Below are positions 48,101 through 57,759 of a stretch of DNA of 64,000 bases, piece by piece (within the stretch, counting starts at the first letter, position 1; every line of letters starts with the position of its first letter). Source of the DNA: Cheilinus undulatus. Its lineage: Eukaryota > Chordata > Actinopteri > Labriformes > Labridae. The notes beneath the pieces were generated by a model that was not told where the DNA came from, did no database searches, and was given only the letters and a program-made list of their open reading frames with translations. Made by a program: the position numbers and the translations under genes. The stretch spans positions 20,662,438 through 20,726,437 of the forward strand of contig NC_054888.1 of the NCBI RefSeq assembly GCF_018320785.1, written 5' to 3'.

Positions 48101-49745
48101 GTGAGTTTTTGATATGCACCTGTACTGCTTCAAAAATCAGTAAAACCTTTATACTTCTGATTAGGGCTGGAGCAGATTAAAAGATTTAAGCTTTGAGAGT
48201 GGAAAAAGATATTAATTTATATATTTTTTATTGCACTTTTTCTGAAGGGGACACATTTGGGTCCCAAGTGTCCTAAGTGTGAGTTTTTGATACAAACCTG
48301 TACTGTTCAAAAAATAATAATGCCACAGAATCCATGTTATCATTTATTGACAAGGCTCTAATAACTTCAACCCAAACATTCCACTGCAATTCAAAATCTA
48401 CATATTTGGGTTTTCTTGTTAAAATAAAGGATTCCATTATGGCAAACATAGCATGAAAATGTAAAAAATATTTCAAAAATCAATACAATTTTTTATACTT
48501 CTGATTAGAGCTGGAGCTGATTAAAAGATTTAAGCTTTGAAAGTGGGAAAAATATAAATTTATAGGACTTTTATAGCTCTTTCATTTTCTGAAGGGTCCC
48601 TTTTGGGTCCCAAGGGTCCTAAGAGTGAGTTTTTGGTCCAAACCTGTCCTGCTAAAAAAAAAATAATAATGCAAAAAATCTGTGTTGTTATAATTTATTG
48701 ACATGGCTCCTAATAACTTCAACCCAAACATTCCACTCTGTAAATCATAATCTACATTTGGGGTTTTTCTTGTTAAAAAAGGGGGTGCTATTATGACAAA
48801 CATGGCATAAAAATGTTAAAGATATTTAAAAAATCAATAAACCCTTTATACTTCTGATTAGGGCTGGAGCTGATTAAAAGATTTAAGCTTTATAATCAGA
48901 AAAATATCAATTTATATGTATATTTTTATTGCCCTTTTCTGAAGGGACCTGTTTGCGTCCCAAGATTCCTAAGTGTGTTTTTGATATAAACCTGTACTGC
49001 TCAAAAAATAATGATGCCACAAAATCCATGCTGTTATAATTTATTGACAAGGCTCTAATAACTTCAACCCCAACATTTCAATCTGTAACTCATAATTTTT
49101 TATGTTGTGTTTTTCTTGTTGAAATAGGGGGTGCTATTGAGACAAAAATGCCATAAAAATGTAAAAAATATTTCAAAAATCAATAAAAATCTATACTTCT
49201 GATTAGGGCTGTAGCTGATTTGAGGATTAAAGCTTTGAAAGTGGAAAAAAATATTAATGTATTTGATTTTTTGGAAGGGACCCATCTGGGTCCCAAGGGT
49301 CCTAAGAGAAGGCTTTTCTGGGTGGCCCTGGAGAGTTTTCAGTACACACTGTGATGTGTTATCAACACGTCAAACAGCTGATCTTAGACTCAGTGTTTAT
49401 GAGCTGAAAGATAAAGAACCTCTTACTTGTTAAATCTAAAGTGTAGTGTCAAATGTTCATCTATACAAGATGTTTGTTGTTTTCTCAAAACTGTAACTCA
49501 ACTTTATTCTTGAAATTCTGTGTTTTTTCTCATCAGCATGATTTTTCCTTTTACCACTGGTCCTAATTCTCTCCCATCACTACTGCATTCTTTGAATTAA
49601 GATTTTCGCAGTGAAACTGATGCTGTTTTCTGTCTACCTGCAGGATGACGGCTGGCTGTTGGGTGTGAAGGAGTCTCACTGGGCTCAGAGCAAAGATATT
49701 ACAGCCAAAGGCGTTTTCCCTGAAAACTTCACTCAGAAGGTTTGA
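21090..49745 (+). CDS. bin2: Amphiphysin/BIN-family N-BAR and SH3 protein, complete (bin2-like)
   Basis: Membrane-curving adaptor of the BIN1/BIN2/amphiphysin family. Coding exons: 21090-21170, 35240-35320, 36796-36850, 37000-37094, 37535-37630, 37710-37817, 39930-40022, 40259-40344, 40420-40495, 40571-40626, 40712-40756, 42101-42143, 42586-42726, 44776-44853, 46726-46746, 46989-47222, 47421-47474, 47603-47704, 49644-49745. They total 1647 nt (548 residues plus TGA), and every junction is in frame with GT/AG. Residues 1 to about 275 are the N-BAR domain ([28 protein letters not shown]). Residues 173-203 are an optional exon like BIN1 exon 7. Residues 291-480 form a low-complexity proline, clathrin-box-like and Trp/acidic region. 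Residues 482-548 are the SH3. Synteny with dhh and tuba1 suggests bin2, but the SH3 and exon 7 are BIN1-like, so some annotations may call it bin1-like. The small exons 44776-44853 and 46726-46746 are the least certain. Confidence 0.88.
21420..24300. other. bin2-like intron 1, first part, no recognised exon
   Basis: Contains a 0.8-kb-family fragment near 21,475-21,560 and a stretch at 22,830-22,930 (CCCCTTTCCCACTGGCC and CCAGTGGGAACGACAC) typical of fish DNA-transposon remnants. Confidence 0.4.
24305..24440. repeat. Fragment of a dispersed element (ACTCACCAGCCACTTCATTAG type)
   Basis: ACTCACCAGCCACTTCATTAGGTATACC followed by CATCAGCCAATTAC matches a word pair very common in fish genomes; class not determined here. 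Confidence 0.5.
25060..26755 (-). repeat. Composite dispersed repeat with polypurine expansion, copy B (inverted)
   Basis: Inverse of copy A: GGGCCCCAGATTTTCTCCCC and CTTATGGGCGGCC at the right end, TCTGGCATCCAGACATCTGTGCACA near 26,500, a long pyrimidine array (CCATTTTTGCCACTTTT), then GGTGCTAGCATTCTGGCTAAC and TAGTTGTGATTTATGGATAT at the left. Its array creates a 274-codon ORF of Phe, Leu, Cys and His that is not a gene. Confidence 0.75.
26760..28200. other. bin2-like intron 1, no recognised exon
   Basis: Unique-looking, with a short direct repeat CCACCCTCCACCCTCCACC near 27,520. Confidence 0.4.
28203..28832. mobile_element. AT-rich element with CAGAGGTGGAA-type termini
   Basis: Starts CAGAGGTGGAAGCAGTAAAA and AAGTACTCAAGTAAAATAC, ends TTATTTCCACCCCTG. 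The inverted ends resemble fish hAT-type MITEs; the interior is TTATTATT-rich. No convincing 8-bp duplication was seen. Confidence 0.5.
29140..29660. repeat. TTTTAGTC-rich dispersed repeat
   Basis: Repeated ATTTTAGTCTAGTTTTAGTC-type words with GTTGACGAAAAC, a pattern common in fish repeats. The ORFs on both strands are by-products. Confidence 0.5.
29661..33060. other. bin2-like intron 1, no recognised exon
   Basis: A copy of the 5,408-type repeat lies at 30,597-30,740. 32,090-32,115 has clustered GATA-type sites (CTTATCTATCTATAAC). Short ORFs around 30,067-30,462 are not recognisable. Confidence 0.35.
33070..34205. repeat. Minisatellite AATTATGAGATAAAAAGTCG
   Basis: About 1.1 kb of degenerate ~18-20 nt units such as AAATTATGAGATAAAAAGTC, non-coding. 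Confidence 0.9.
34350..34620. repeat. Dispersed repeat with TATCTCGAGAA words
   Basis: GCAATATCTCGAGAACACTTTG and GTGGTATCTCGAGAATTTCT bracket TGAAGGTCAAAGGTCAAGGTCA, a combination often seen in fish interspersed repeats. Confidence 0.45.
35240..35320 (+). CDS. bin2: bin2-like exon 2 (BAR helix 1)
   Basis: The acceptor CCTCTGCAG ends at 35239. The exon has 27 codons beginning [11 protein letters not shown], the most conserved signature of the amphiphysin/BIN family, and ending FNKQT. The donor, ACG|GTCAGG, is weak compared with the other exons. It lies 14 kb downstream of exon 1. Confidence 0.92.
35835..36600. repeat. Tandem satellite in bin2-like intron 2, ~84-nt monomer, dimeric
   Basis: Units carry TTTTATGATAAGGTATTTGCATTGCAT followed by TTTTTTTGCAG and either GTGAAACAT or CTGGAATAT. 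TTTGCAG occurrences at about 35,885, 35,967, 36,053, 36,135, 36,306 and 36,472 show a spacing near 84 nt with the two endings alternating for the first units. Confidence 0.8.
36796..37094 (+). CDS. bin2: bin2-like exons 3 and 4 (BAR domain)
   Basis: Exon 3 (36796-36850) reads [18 protein letters not shown] and ends at phase 1. Exon 4 (37000-37094) completes a Thr codon and continues [12 protein letters not shown] through [10 protein letters not shown] to DSLAE. The order and lengths match BIN1 (family knowledge). The span given includes the 149-nt intron. Confidence 0.9.
37279..37314 (+). CDS. bin2: Candidate 36-nt in-frame cassette exon within the BAR domain
   Basis: Between exons 4 and 5 a 36-nt open stretch, [12 protein letters not shown], is flanked by AG at 37277-37278 and by GAG|GTAAAA. 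A good branch-point match, TTCCTAAC at 37243-37250, lies about 30 nt upstream. Both neighbouring junctions are phase 0, so inclusion would add 12 mostly charged residues between SLAE and DTDTLW without a frame change. The BIN1, BIN2 and AMPH proteins I know have no such insertion. It may be an optional exon or chance. Confidence 0.45.
37437..37459. repeat. (CT)n microsatellite
   Basis: Short CTCTCTCTCT run in bin2-like intron 4. Confidence 0.8.
37535..37817 (+). CDS. bin2: bin2-like exons 5 and 6 (BAR domain core)
   Basis: Exon 5 (37535-37630, 32 codons) contains [20 protein letters not shown] and LTQFPDIK. Exon 6 (37710-37817, 36 codons) reads [20 protein letters not shown] and ends [10 protein letters not shown]. 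The basic residues of KRDRK and KGKKKDEAK lie on the concave membrane-binding face in homologues. Both exons are phase 0 on both sides; the span includes a 79-nt intron. Confidence 0.92.
38160..39660. other. bin2-like intron 6, repeat remnants
   Basis: 38,190-38,660 has GAGGGCCACATTTCATCA, GGCCTTATGTGGCCC and GGGGGCTACGTCTGGCCCC words like a hAT-type 'gone to GGCC' remnant; the remainder up to exon 7 is unique-looking. No supported exon. Confidence 0.4.
39930..40022 (+). CDS. bin2: bin2-like exon 7, counterpart of the alternative BIN1 exon 7
   Basis: The 93-nt phase-0 exon encodes [15 protein letters not shown] and [13 protein letters not shown], clearly homologous to the neuron-type alternative exon of BIN1, where it extends the BAR domain. 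Acceptor GCGGTTAG and donor CAG|GTGAAA. It sits between AKIAK and AEEELGRAQ exactly as in BIN1, so it is probably alternatively spliced here too (inference). Confidence 0.8.
40259..40756 (+). CDS. bin2: bin2-like exons 8 to 11 (end of BAR domain and linker)
   Basis: Exon 8 (40259-40344) reads [19 protein letters not shown] and ends DELPSLFD. Exon 9 (40420-40495) reads [18 protein letters not shown] and ends FHREMGK. Exon 10 (40571-40626) reads [18 protein letters not shown]. Exon 11 (40712-40756) is a short lysine/alanine linker, [14 protein letters not shown]. Split codons between exons 8/9, 10/11 and 11/12 restore Asn, Lys and Ser, which supports the boundaries. Confidence 0.88.
42101..42726 (+). 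CDS. bin2: bin2-like exons 12 and 13 (Ser- and Pro-rich linker)
   Basis: Exon 12 (42101-42143) encodes [15 protein letters not shown]. Exon 13 (42586-42726, 47 codons) begins [17 protein letters not shown] and ends in a Thr/Gln stretch. PSRPPPR resembles the PxRPxR core bound by amphiphysin-type SH3 domains, so self-binding is possible. Exon 13 has a good acceptor (CTGCTGGTTCAG) and donor CAG|GTCAGA. Intron 12 carries an antisense exon-like ORF annotated separately. Confidence 0.8.
42267..42478 (-). pseudogene. Orphan antisense terminal exon encoding a transmembrane segment
   Basis: Read on the minus strand, TATTTGTTTCAG is followed by an open 212-nt block that starts at phase 1 and ends with TGA. 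It encodes [17 protein letters not shown], then a hydrophobic run ([20 protein letters not shown]) and a Cys-rich tail. Minus-strand AATAAA hexamers lie 31 and 66 nt past the stop. This has the form of a last exon of a type I membrane protein; phase-1 entry is usual for immunoglobulin-superfamily genes (known generally). No partner exons were recognised upstream on that strand, so it may be an exon relic or a nested gene. Family unknown. Confidence 0.4.
43128..44209. mobile_element. piggyBac-like non-autonomous element (about 1.08 kb)
   Basis: Left end TTAA|CCCTTAAGAGTTCC, right end GGATCTCTTAAGGG|TTAG. TTAA is the piggyBac target; the right copy has drifted to TTAG. Inside are two related blocks (GGACAAAAAATGTC followed by ATGAGTCAGTCTTT and AATAAACATATC) at about 43,150-43,310 and 43,575-43,740, and an inverted copy of GGACAAAAAAT near 44,035. 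Confidence 0.65.
43484..43545. repeat. (GTTTT)n and (GTT)n simple repeat
   Basis: GTTGTTGTTTTTTTTTTGTT followed by GTTTTGTTTTGTTTT inside the piggyBac-like element. Confidence 0.85.
44220..44450. repeat. Fragment of the 0.8-kb repeat family
   Basis: CCCAATATTGG, TTTGTTGCCCTGATATCAAACAAG and GACTTTCACCAGGATCATGT line up with 1,955-2,040 at the left end of the window. Confidence 0.55.
44776..44853 (+). CDS. bin2: bin2-like exon 14, candidate clathrin-box exon
   Basis: An open 78-nt phase-0 block follows ATGCAG and ends GAG|GTGGGT. It contains [21 protein letters not shown] fits the clathrin-box pattern L-hydrophobic-x-hydrophobic-D/E (amphiphysin has LLDLD in the same region of the protein). 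The acceptor tract is T/G-rich rather than a clean polypyrimidine run, so this may be an optional exon. Confidence 0.6.
45471..46417. mobile_element. Non-autonomous DNA element with TA duplication (947 bp)
   Basis: Left end GGGGAGAACAGGGTTGGTTG, right end CAACCCTGTTCTTCCC, flanked by TA at 45469-45470 and 46418-46419. The words GTGACAACCAACCC recur internally (about 45,655, 46,014, 46,380). No transposase ORF was seen. TA flanks suggest the Tc1/mariner superfamily. Confidence 0.7.
46726..46746 (+). CDS. bin2: bin2-like exon 15, 21-nt microexon
   Basis: Between a CT-rich tract ending CCTGAAG and the donor TGG|GTAAGA lie seven phase-0 codons, APSWESW. The peptide repeats the Pro-Ser-Trp-acidic theme of the next exon, which favours it being real. 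WESW also fits a WxxW/F adaptor-ear pattern. So small an exon cannot be proved without transcripts. Confidence 0.5.
46989..47222 (+). CDS. bin2: bin2-like exon 16, tryptophan/acidic repeat region
   Basis: The 78-codon phase-0 exon begins [18 protein letters not shown] and then carries repeated aromatic-acidic units: [46 protein letters not shown]. Two near-copies of AQSYT(Q/E)P(S/N)WDD are about 30 residues apart, so the exon probably grew by internal duplication. The acceptor after TTACGCATTGTAG and the donor GAG|GTATGG are plausible. Confidence 0.78.
47421..49745 (+). CDS. bin2: bin2-like exons 17 to 19 (SH3 domain and C terminus)
   Basis: Exon 17 (47421-47474) ends DLPPGFIYK, the family's lead-in to the SH3. 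Exon 18 (47603-47704) has [20 protein letters not shown] and ends FDNPDEQ. Exon 19 (49644-49745) has [13 protein letters not shown] and [11 protein letters not shown] followed by TGA. The aromatic and acidic ligand-binding positions (HDY, the acidic RT loop, GW, FPENF) are intact, so the SH3 should bind proline-rich partners. Mammalian BIN2 lacks an SH3. Possible poly(A) signals are ATTAAA at 49815-49820 and 50018-50023. Confidence 0.92.
47880..49320. repeat. Tandem array, unit about 350 bp, in the intron splitting the SH3
   Basis: Units contain TTTCTGAAGGGACC, TGGGTCCCAAGGGTCCTAAG, GTGAGTTTTTGAT, CTTCTGATTAGGGCTGGAGC and TAATAACTTCAACCCAAACATTCCA, repeating at about 48,045, 48,245, 48,590, 48,940 and 49,270. 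It begins TTAACCCTTCAGGGATCCC, a piggyBac-like end. Confidence 0.8.
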
Positions 49746-50749
49746 GGTTCCGGCCGCTCAGACGTTTTGTCTTCCCAGAATGCCTCACATATCTCTGACT
49801 GGTCAAATTTGAACATTAAACCTAAAAATACCAGTGCATGATTGGAAATGTGCACTGAGGATTTCACTGGCTTTAATACCGAAAAGATTTGATGCCGTTT
49901 CAAACAGTGCCAGTTACACACACTTCATGTTAAGCTAATCGAGTGTAAAAGAAGAGACTGCCACCTTGTGGAGAACGGTGAAGTCATTGTGATGTTTAGT
50001 CAAATTTTACACCTTAAATTAAACTTGTTGATTTGATTTGTTTTGATTTCTTATTCCTGCATTATTGTGTTTGTGCTGAACTCAAATGAAACATGAAAGG
50101 TGGCGGCAATGTTAAAGAAAAGGAGAAATAAGTCATGATGTACTGTATGAATGTGAGACTATGTTATGTTTGTGGATGACTTTCATGAGAACTTTCAGCT
50201 GTTCTTTGCATGAATCGTTGTCTTTTTTGTCATTTACTTTGTAATACGACAAACAATACCACACTGGAGGGGGTGACTCTTTACTGTGGAGAACTCCACT
50301 CATATAAACGGTGTGTGCAGGGTGACGCCTTGTACTATCAAAGTCTAGCACCGCTTCTCTTCATGTAGGATCATCAGAGGGAACACTAACTTTTTCATTT
50401 TTATCATTGGCCATTTTGAGGAAGGGTGGCTTCAATTTTCTAATGCACATATGGTTTTAGTTTGAAGTCTTCTTTCACTGAAGGATGAAATATCAAACTA
50501 TTTCAGTGTGAGATTTTCTTTCCTTTTCTCCAATGTTTCACACAAGAGTAGACATCCTCGCTTCCTCCGCAGGGGGGGCATTTCACTCTTTTTAAGATTA
50601 GTTTTTATCTGCTTCTCTATGGCGAGAGGAAGAGTCGATCTCTGCTCTCACTCAGTGCGTTTACATGCAGTTAGGTCGAGCTACGGTTAAAGCTCGCTCA
50701 GGATTTTCAACTTACTCCAGTGAACAAGAACCAGGGGACTGTATTGGAC

Positions 50750-50965
50750 TTCATAGTTTCCCATCACTATGGAGGAATTTTGCACCACTCCTGTTTGCAG
50801 AATTGTTTGAATTCAGCCACATTTGAGGGTTTTCCAGCATGAACGGCATGTCGTGCTACAGCATCTCAATCAGATTTAAGTCCAGACTTTCACTAGGCCA
50901 CTCCAAAACCTCGATTTCATTTTTTTTTATCCATTCGAAGCTGGACTTGCTGGTGAGTTTGGACC
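50750..50965 (-). mobile_element. Tc1-like transposase fragment
   Basis: The stretch from TTTTGCACCACTCCTGTTTG through CATCTCAATCAGATTTAAG and CACTAGGCCACTCCAAAAC to AGCTGGACTTGCTGGTG is the familiar complement of a Tc1-type transposase middle region. Both ends are lost. Confidence 0.7.
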
Positions 50966-52230
50966 CATGAACCTAGATCAGGTCGACTTTGCTTACAAGT
51001 TAGTGAGCAGCTTCAGGCTGTATGTTGCTAAAACATGATCAAGTGTGTTTATGCAGATGACAGTGTGACGTCTGCTATGGTTAGCTTTGCTGTTGTTCAG
51101 CTGGCAGGTCAAAGCTCGGCGTGGAGACTGAGAAGAGTATGAATAACGCCTTGTCCAGTCTGATCCAGCTGAAGTGGAGGCATGTAGGAGTAAACTGATC
51201 TCAAACTGCATTTTCTAGGTGGGGTAGGCTTCTAGAAATTTGATTTAGAACCATTTTTCTAACTGCATGTAAACTTACTGACTGTTTTTCTGCACACCAT
51301 GAATCACTGCTGTAAAAACACTTTGTCTAAAGTGTCCTTTCAGAAGAAATGTCAAGAAACTGAGGATGCAATATTACAATATTTTATTCAAAACAATGAA
51401 CTTGATGTCCAAAGTTTTCTGCTACATAACAAACCCATGCAGACCTTATTTTTACAATGTGTGGACTGAATGAGTGTGGAATAAGTCAAAGTGAGAACTA
51501 CTGCACCATCTGTTGGATGAAATCAGTCATTAAAGATGAATGAAACTACACATGCCTCGTCAAAGTGATGTGTTTGGCCTTTTTACTTTGTCCTTGATCT
51601 GGTGTGTTTGCCTTATAAACAGTGGTCCCCGCCTTTTTTTTCTTTGACTTAGCTATTTTTTTTGTGCATATTGTTGGTATTTATTTTTGAAATCCTAACA
51701 AAGGTTCTAAATCTTATAAAGAATGATGTTAGAAGTTTGCTCAGTCTGTTCAAGGTGATTTTTTTCTATTTGACTATGGGAGCGAAGTGTTCCCTCTCAG
51801 CTTTATTTTAATTTTCTTTTGTGTTACCAAATATAACCCGGTGCAGCAATGTGAGATAATGAACTGAGTAACTAAACCATGCCATGCTGATAAACCGTGG
51901 ATCAGACCAGCCTCGGGCACTATTGTTCTGTTGATCTACATTTCTGCTGACGTCCAGGGCTTCATAGCAGCGACAGCAGTGTGACCTCCAATGTTTCTAT
52001 AACAACAGGACAGCCAATCATGTGGAAATCACAACAGAGCAGTCTGACCAGGCTTCATAGAGGGAGGGGGGGCTTCCTGTACTCCTACAACAGATCAAAC
52101 TGTAGTCAGGATGCAGACCTGGAGGTCCAGGATGTTTAATAGACATGAAGACATGATGTGTTTAACATTCAATCAGTCAGTTTTGTTTGTATTATGAAAG
52201 TTAAAGACACTTCACATAAAGAGCAGGTCT
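50966..52230. other. Downstream of the bin2-like gene, no recognised gene
   Basis: Only short ORFs; no clear repeat boundary was seen. Confidence 0.35.
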
Positions 52231-52538
52231 GGACTTTAGTTTTATTATACCATTTATAAAGATCCAACAATAATTGTCAAATATTCACAGTATTATTGAC
52301 ATGAAATTGGAATCTCTGCAGATATTTACAGCCCGTGTCTTGGCCATATATGCTGGCAGAACATTCAAAGGTATCACAGTGTTTCATTATCCATTACATG
52401 GATAGTTCACATACATCTGGAAAAGGCAGCCCCCGTAGAATGGGATGGGCAGGACTTTAAATAAAATACTTGGAAGCTGATTGGATGAACGTTCTGTCCG
52501 TCACATTCATCACGGGCCAATCAGAGCGACAAAACATA

Positions 52539-52796
52539 TCACTGGATCGCACGCATGCGCAGCTCTATGACAAACGTCCAGGTAAACCACTGTAGTTCCC
52601 GGATTATGATGTGGATTAGACGCTGCGGCCGGTGGTGAAAAGAGTAAAAACGTCTTCTCCGCCAAGAAGAGTTAAAGTGTGGCTCGTTGCTCTTGTTTTG
52701 AAAAAGAAATGTGCTCCAGTTCTTATTAAACTGCGGATATACCAATGCTACTGCCAAGCCAACTGCCACCGCCCCCATAAACTCTTGTAAACTCAT
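52539..52796 (-). CDS. Unrecognised 85-residue minus-strand ORF beside a possible promoter
   Basis: Not recognised. The ORF starts at an ATG with A at -3 (MSLQEFMGAVAVGLAVALVY) and its frame is open upstream to 52934. The first 20 residues are hydrophobic enough for a membrane segment or signal anchor; the rest is Arg/His-rich (SSWRRRRFYSFHHRPQR). It lies just downstream, on the minus strand, of an ETS-like CCGGAAG and a CCAAT box. A minus-strand AATAAA lies at 52241-52246. It could be a small single-exon gene, a retrocopy, or a fortuitous ORF in a noncoding transcript. Confidence 0.3.
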   Translation of the reverse strand: MSLQEFMGAVAVGLAVALVYPQFNKNWSTFLFQNKSNEPHFNSSWRRRRFYSFHHRPQRLIHIIIRELQWFTWTFVIELRMRAIQ

Positions 52797-52939
52797 GCTG
52801 AAGCAGTTCAGTAGAAGGGCGGAAACATGTTTTATGCCTTGAAAAGCTTTCAATGCTGTTTGTAGCACTTTACTGTATAAAGAAATGTGGTCCAGTTGTG
52901 ATAAAACTGTCACTAAAATCCATCTAGCTAACAATGAGT

Positions 52940-53090
52940 AACACCGGAAGTTGCTGTCAACTAAACCCCTCCCATAGTTACTGCCTAGTTCTCCTCAAAT
53001 GATGCTGATTGGTCCAAACAGCGTAGTGTTCGCCATAAACGTTGCAGAGGAGATGGATGTGCCTGATGACAGACATGGAGTCTGGAAGGT
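52940..53090. promoter_or_regulatory. Possible bidirectional promoter (ETS and CCAAT motifs)
   Basis: ACCGGAAG at 52943-52950 and ATTGGTCC near 53010 (CCAATC on the minus strand) are motifs typical of divergent housekeeping promoters. To the left lies the minus-strand ORF ending at 52539. To the right, a + strand ATG at about 53053 opens 12 codons, MDVPDDRHGVWK, that run into AAG|GTTAGT, a donor-like site. No second + strand exon was recognised before the tubulin gene. Confidence 0.3.
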
Positions 53091-53709
53091 TAGTGTCACC
53101 ATAGATATCTATCGAACACTCTTTATATATCTATCTTTATATTTATAGAACACTCTTCTATATATATCTATGAGTGTCACACTGTGAGCATTAAGTTTGT
53201 AGTTTTAAACAGAACCATGAACACTAGATGGTCAAACGTATTTGCCCTCCTATGACTCTTTTAGTGGTTTTCAGCTGTATTTTTGTTCTCGTTTTGGCAG
53301 TTATTATGCTGAGATGAGGATATCTGACAAAAATTTTCATTTTTAATATCAATTTCAGCATCCACACTGTGCTGACAACTGTGTAGACAATAGACTGACC
53401 GTCTTCCCATGTAATTGCACAAAAAGTAACAATCAGTGTCGTTGCTAATCACTTACATATCCCAGAATGCACAAAAATCCACTTTCATTAAATCCACATT
53501 AATCTAATAGAAAATAATACACATTTTCTGCAAAAAAGGGGCATTGTGTTAAAAATGTGCAATGTAAGTAATCGAGGATTTAGAGGGTTAAACTTCTGAA
53601 ATTGTAGGCTATTCACATTTGCTAAACGAGATGAGGACTGAGGTAAATGTTTAATATTTTTAACTGGATCAAAATGGCAATTTCACCTGAAATTGCATGG
53701 GGATGCTTA

Positions 53710-54060
53710 GAGCTAAATTGTGGAAGAACTGCTAAAAATATCCTAAAGCACTAAAATAGCATAAAATAGTATAAAATGGCATTATAGTAGCTGAAAATGG
53801 CATTCAATAGCTAAAAAAAAAGATAAAAATAGCTGAAAGTAGCCTAGAAAAGCTGAAAATTGCTTAAAAATAGCTAAAAGTAGCCTAAAAAAAGCTGAAA
53901 ATAGCTTAGGAATAACTGAAAGTAGCCTGAAATAGCTGAAAATAGCCTTAAAAACAGCTGAAAATAGCCAAAAGTAACTGAAAATGGCATTCAATGGCTG
54001 AAAAAGCATAGAAATTGCTTTAAAAAGCATGAAAATAGCTATATTTTAAAAATTTAAAAG
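53710..54060. repeat. Minisatellite of AGCTGAAAATAGC units
   Basis: Imperfect ~14-25 nt units (AAAATAGCTGAAAATAGCCT) over about 350 nt. Confidence 0.85.
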
Positions 54061-55052
54061 TTAGAAATGAGAAAAGTCATAGCAGGCAAACAACGAAGAA
54101 ACTGATTTTTTTTTAGTTCAAACGGTTTCGATACGACCAAGTATGCTGGAGGAGATAGCCGGTGCAGAAGAAGAATAATAAACAAAATGGCCGACGCAAA
54201 TATTAATAGTGTGGATCCTCAGCATTCCCACTAAATATATCCAGTGAGGGTTTTAAGGGGAAAAGTGTGACTTTTTTAAAGAGGGGCTTGATGGTTAATA
54301 AATGAAGTCAGGTGTTTCAGTTAGACCTGTTGCCACAGCTGTATAAAATCAAACTCTTAGCCATGCAGTCTCCATTCTCAATCATTTATGGTTCAAAATG
54401 GGTGGTGCTGTGATGGATGCCACCTTTGCAATAAGACTGTAAAATCTGATCCCTGCTGGACATTCCACAGTCAGCTGGAAGGAATATTATTAGAAAATGG
54501 AAGCATTTAGGAACAACAGAAACTCAGCCACAAGATGGAAGATCATGTAAAATCACAGAGCTAGGTCAAAGACTAAGCTAAGGTGCATAGTACTCAAAAG
54601 TCCAGTGACTGCAAAACTGTTAAAGCCTTTACAAACATTCAAATATAAAACAAAAGTACATTCCAGTTAGGACGAACTATAAAAAAGAAATGCAAAAATA
54701 TTTTGTAAAGCTAAACAATATTCTGGAAACACCAAAATGTGTCATAGAATATAAAAATGGGTCATGAAATCTTTGTGATTTTTTTCTCCTTTTTTTACGT
54801 TCAGGTATTGTTTTCTAATTGATCTTCAGGGCCACCGTCTAGAGACATCAGCCCCCCTACAGAGTTTTTACTTCATAATCTCAGCATGCACTCAAACTCT
54901 GTTTGCTTTTTAAACAAGCTGTGAGGACCAGAGTTATACATTTACCTTGGAGCAGGAAGGAGACTTGTTGGTGTGTGGTGGACCATGTTTGTATATTACC
55001 CTCCACTGATGAATTATTTGCTTTTCCCCTCTGTTGAACCCCTTTAACCCTG

Positions 55053-55062
55053 TATATATAAA
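55053..55062 (+). promoter_or_regulatory. TATA box of alpha-tubulin copy 1
   Basis: TATATATAAA lies 97 nt upstream of the start codon, implying transcription starting near 55,085 and a short 5' leader. Confidence 0.7.
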
Positions 55063-55158
55063 CAAAGATTGTAACCATAGAGTCTGAAGGCGCTATAAGT
55101 ACTGAGGTAGAGGCGGACTCATTGGAGATTCTCCTGCAAACCCTCAGAGCTGAAAATC

Positions 55159-56822
<1,664 letters not shown>

Positions 56823-57015
56823 TAGATTAGCACACTGTGTTAGAGGTATCTACATGACTTGGACCAAGTTTGTTCTTTGCATTAAAACGGATATACACCT
56901 GTCCTTAATTCTCTGGCTTATCTATGACATGACTTTTCAAATGCTTAAAATGGGCCACAATACAATGTTGGCTCAAATGTAAACACTATTGAAAATTTTT
57001 GTACACACTATTAAA

Positions 57016-57026
57016 AATAAAATAAA
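57016..57026 (+). terminator. Poly(A) signals of alpha-tubulin copy 1
   Basis: Two overlapping AATAAA hexamers about 195 nt after the stop; an earlier ATTAAA at 56881-56886 is an alternative. Confidence 0.5.
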
Positions 57027-57056
57027 GAAAAAGAACATACATTTAGATAAAATAGA

Positions 57057-57110
<54 letters not shown>

Positions 57111-57126
57111 GTATATATATATATAA
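57057..57126. repeat. (AT)n(GT)n(AT)n microsatellite
   Basis: Runs of TATATA, then GTGTGTGT, then TATATA, followed by about 500 nt of A-rich low-complexity sequence to 57,600. Confidence 0.95.
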
Positions 57127-57759
57127 ATCCTAGAAGTAAGAAATGTAGAAAAGATGAATTTAAATATTGTAATGAAATAAAAAAACTGGAAAAAAATTTA
57201 AAAGCAATGAGGTAAATAGATTTTGATAAAGAAATATATTTACATAAAAAATTTAAATAAAATAAGAAAAAACAATTTAAAAAAATAAATAGAAAAGAAG
57301 AATTTAATAAATAAATTTCTAATTGAGTAGAAATTTTTAAAAAGTATTTTCAAAACTTAAACATATAACTAAGAAATCTAGAAAAAATAAAATAAAATAA
57401 AAAATAAAGACAAATAAGATAAAAACACAAAAAAATTCAGAAGTTCATGAATGATTTTAAACATTTTAATAATATCAAAACAATAGTAGTAAATTCCAAA
57501 CAACTTAAAAAACAAAAAAAATTAAAAAGTAAATACAAATAAAATAGTATAAAAGATATATATATTTTTTTTAAATCAAAGATTTTTTTAAAAAGCTTCA
57601 AATTGTTTTAATTTGATCAAAAACTTAATCAAATATCTAACTATACAGCAGCAGCAAAGATCATTTGAGAAATGTTTGTTTTCATGCTTACATGGCAGAT
57701 TTTGACTATTTTCTTAAGGTTTATAATTTATTGGTATGTGAAATTGACTGCATTTATTG

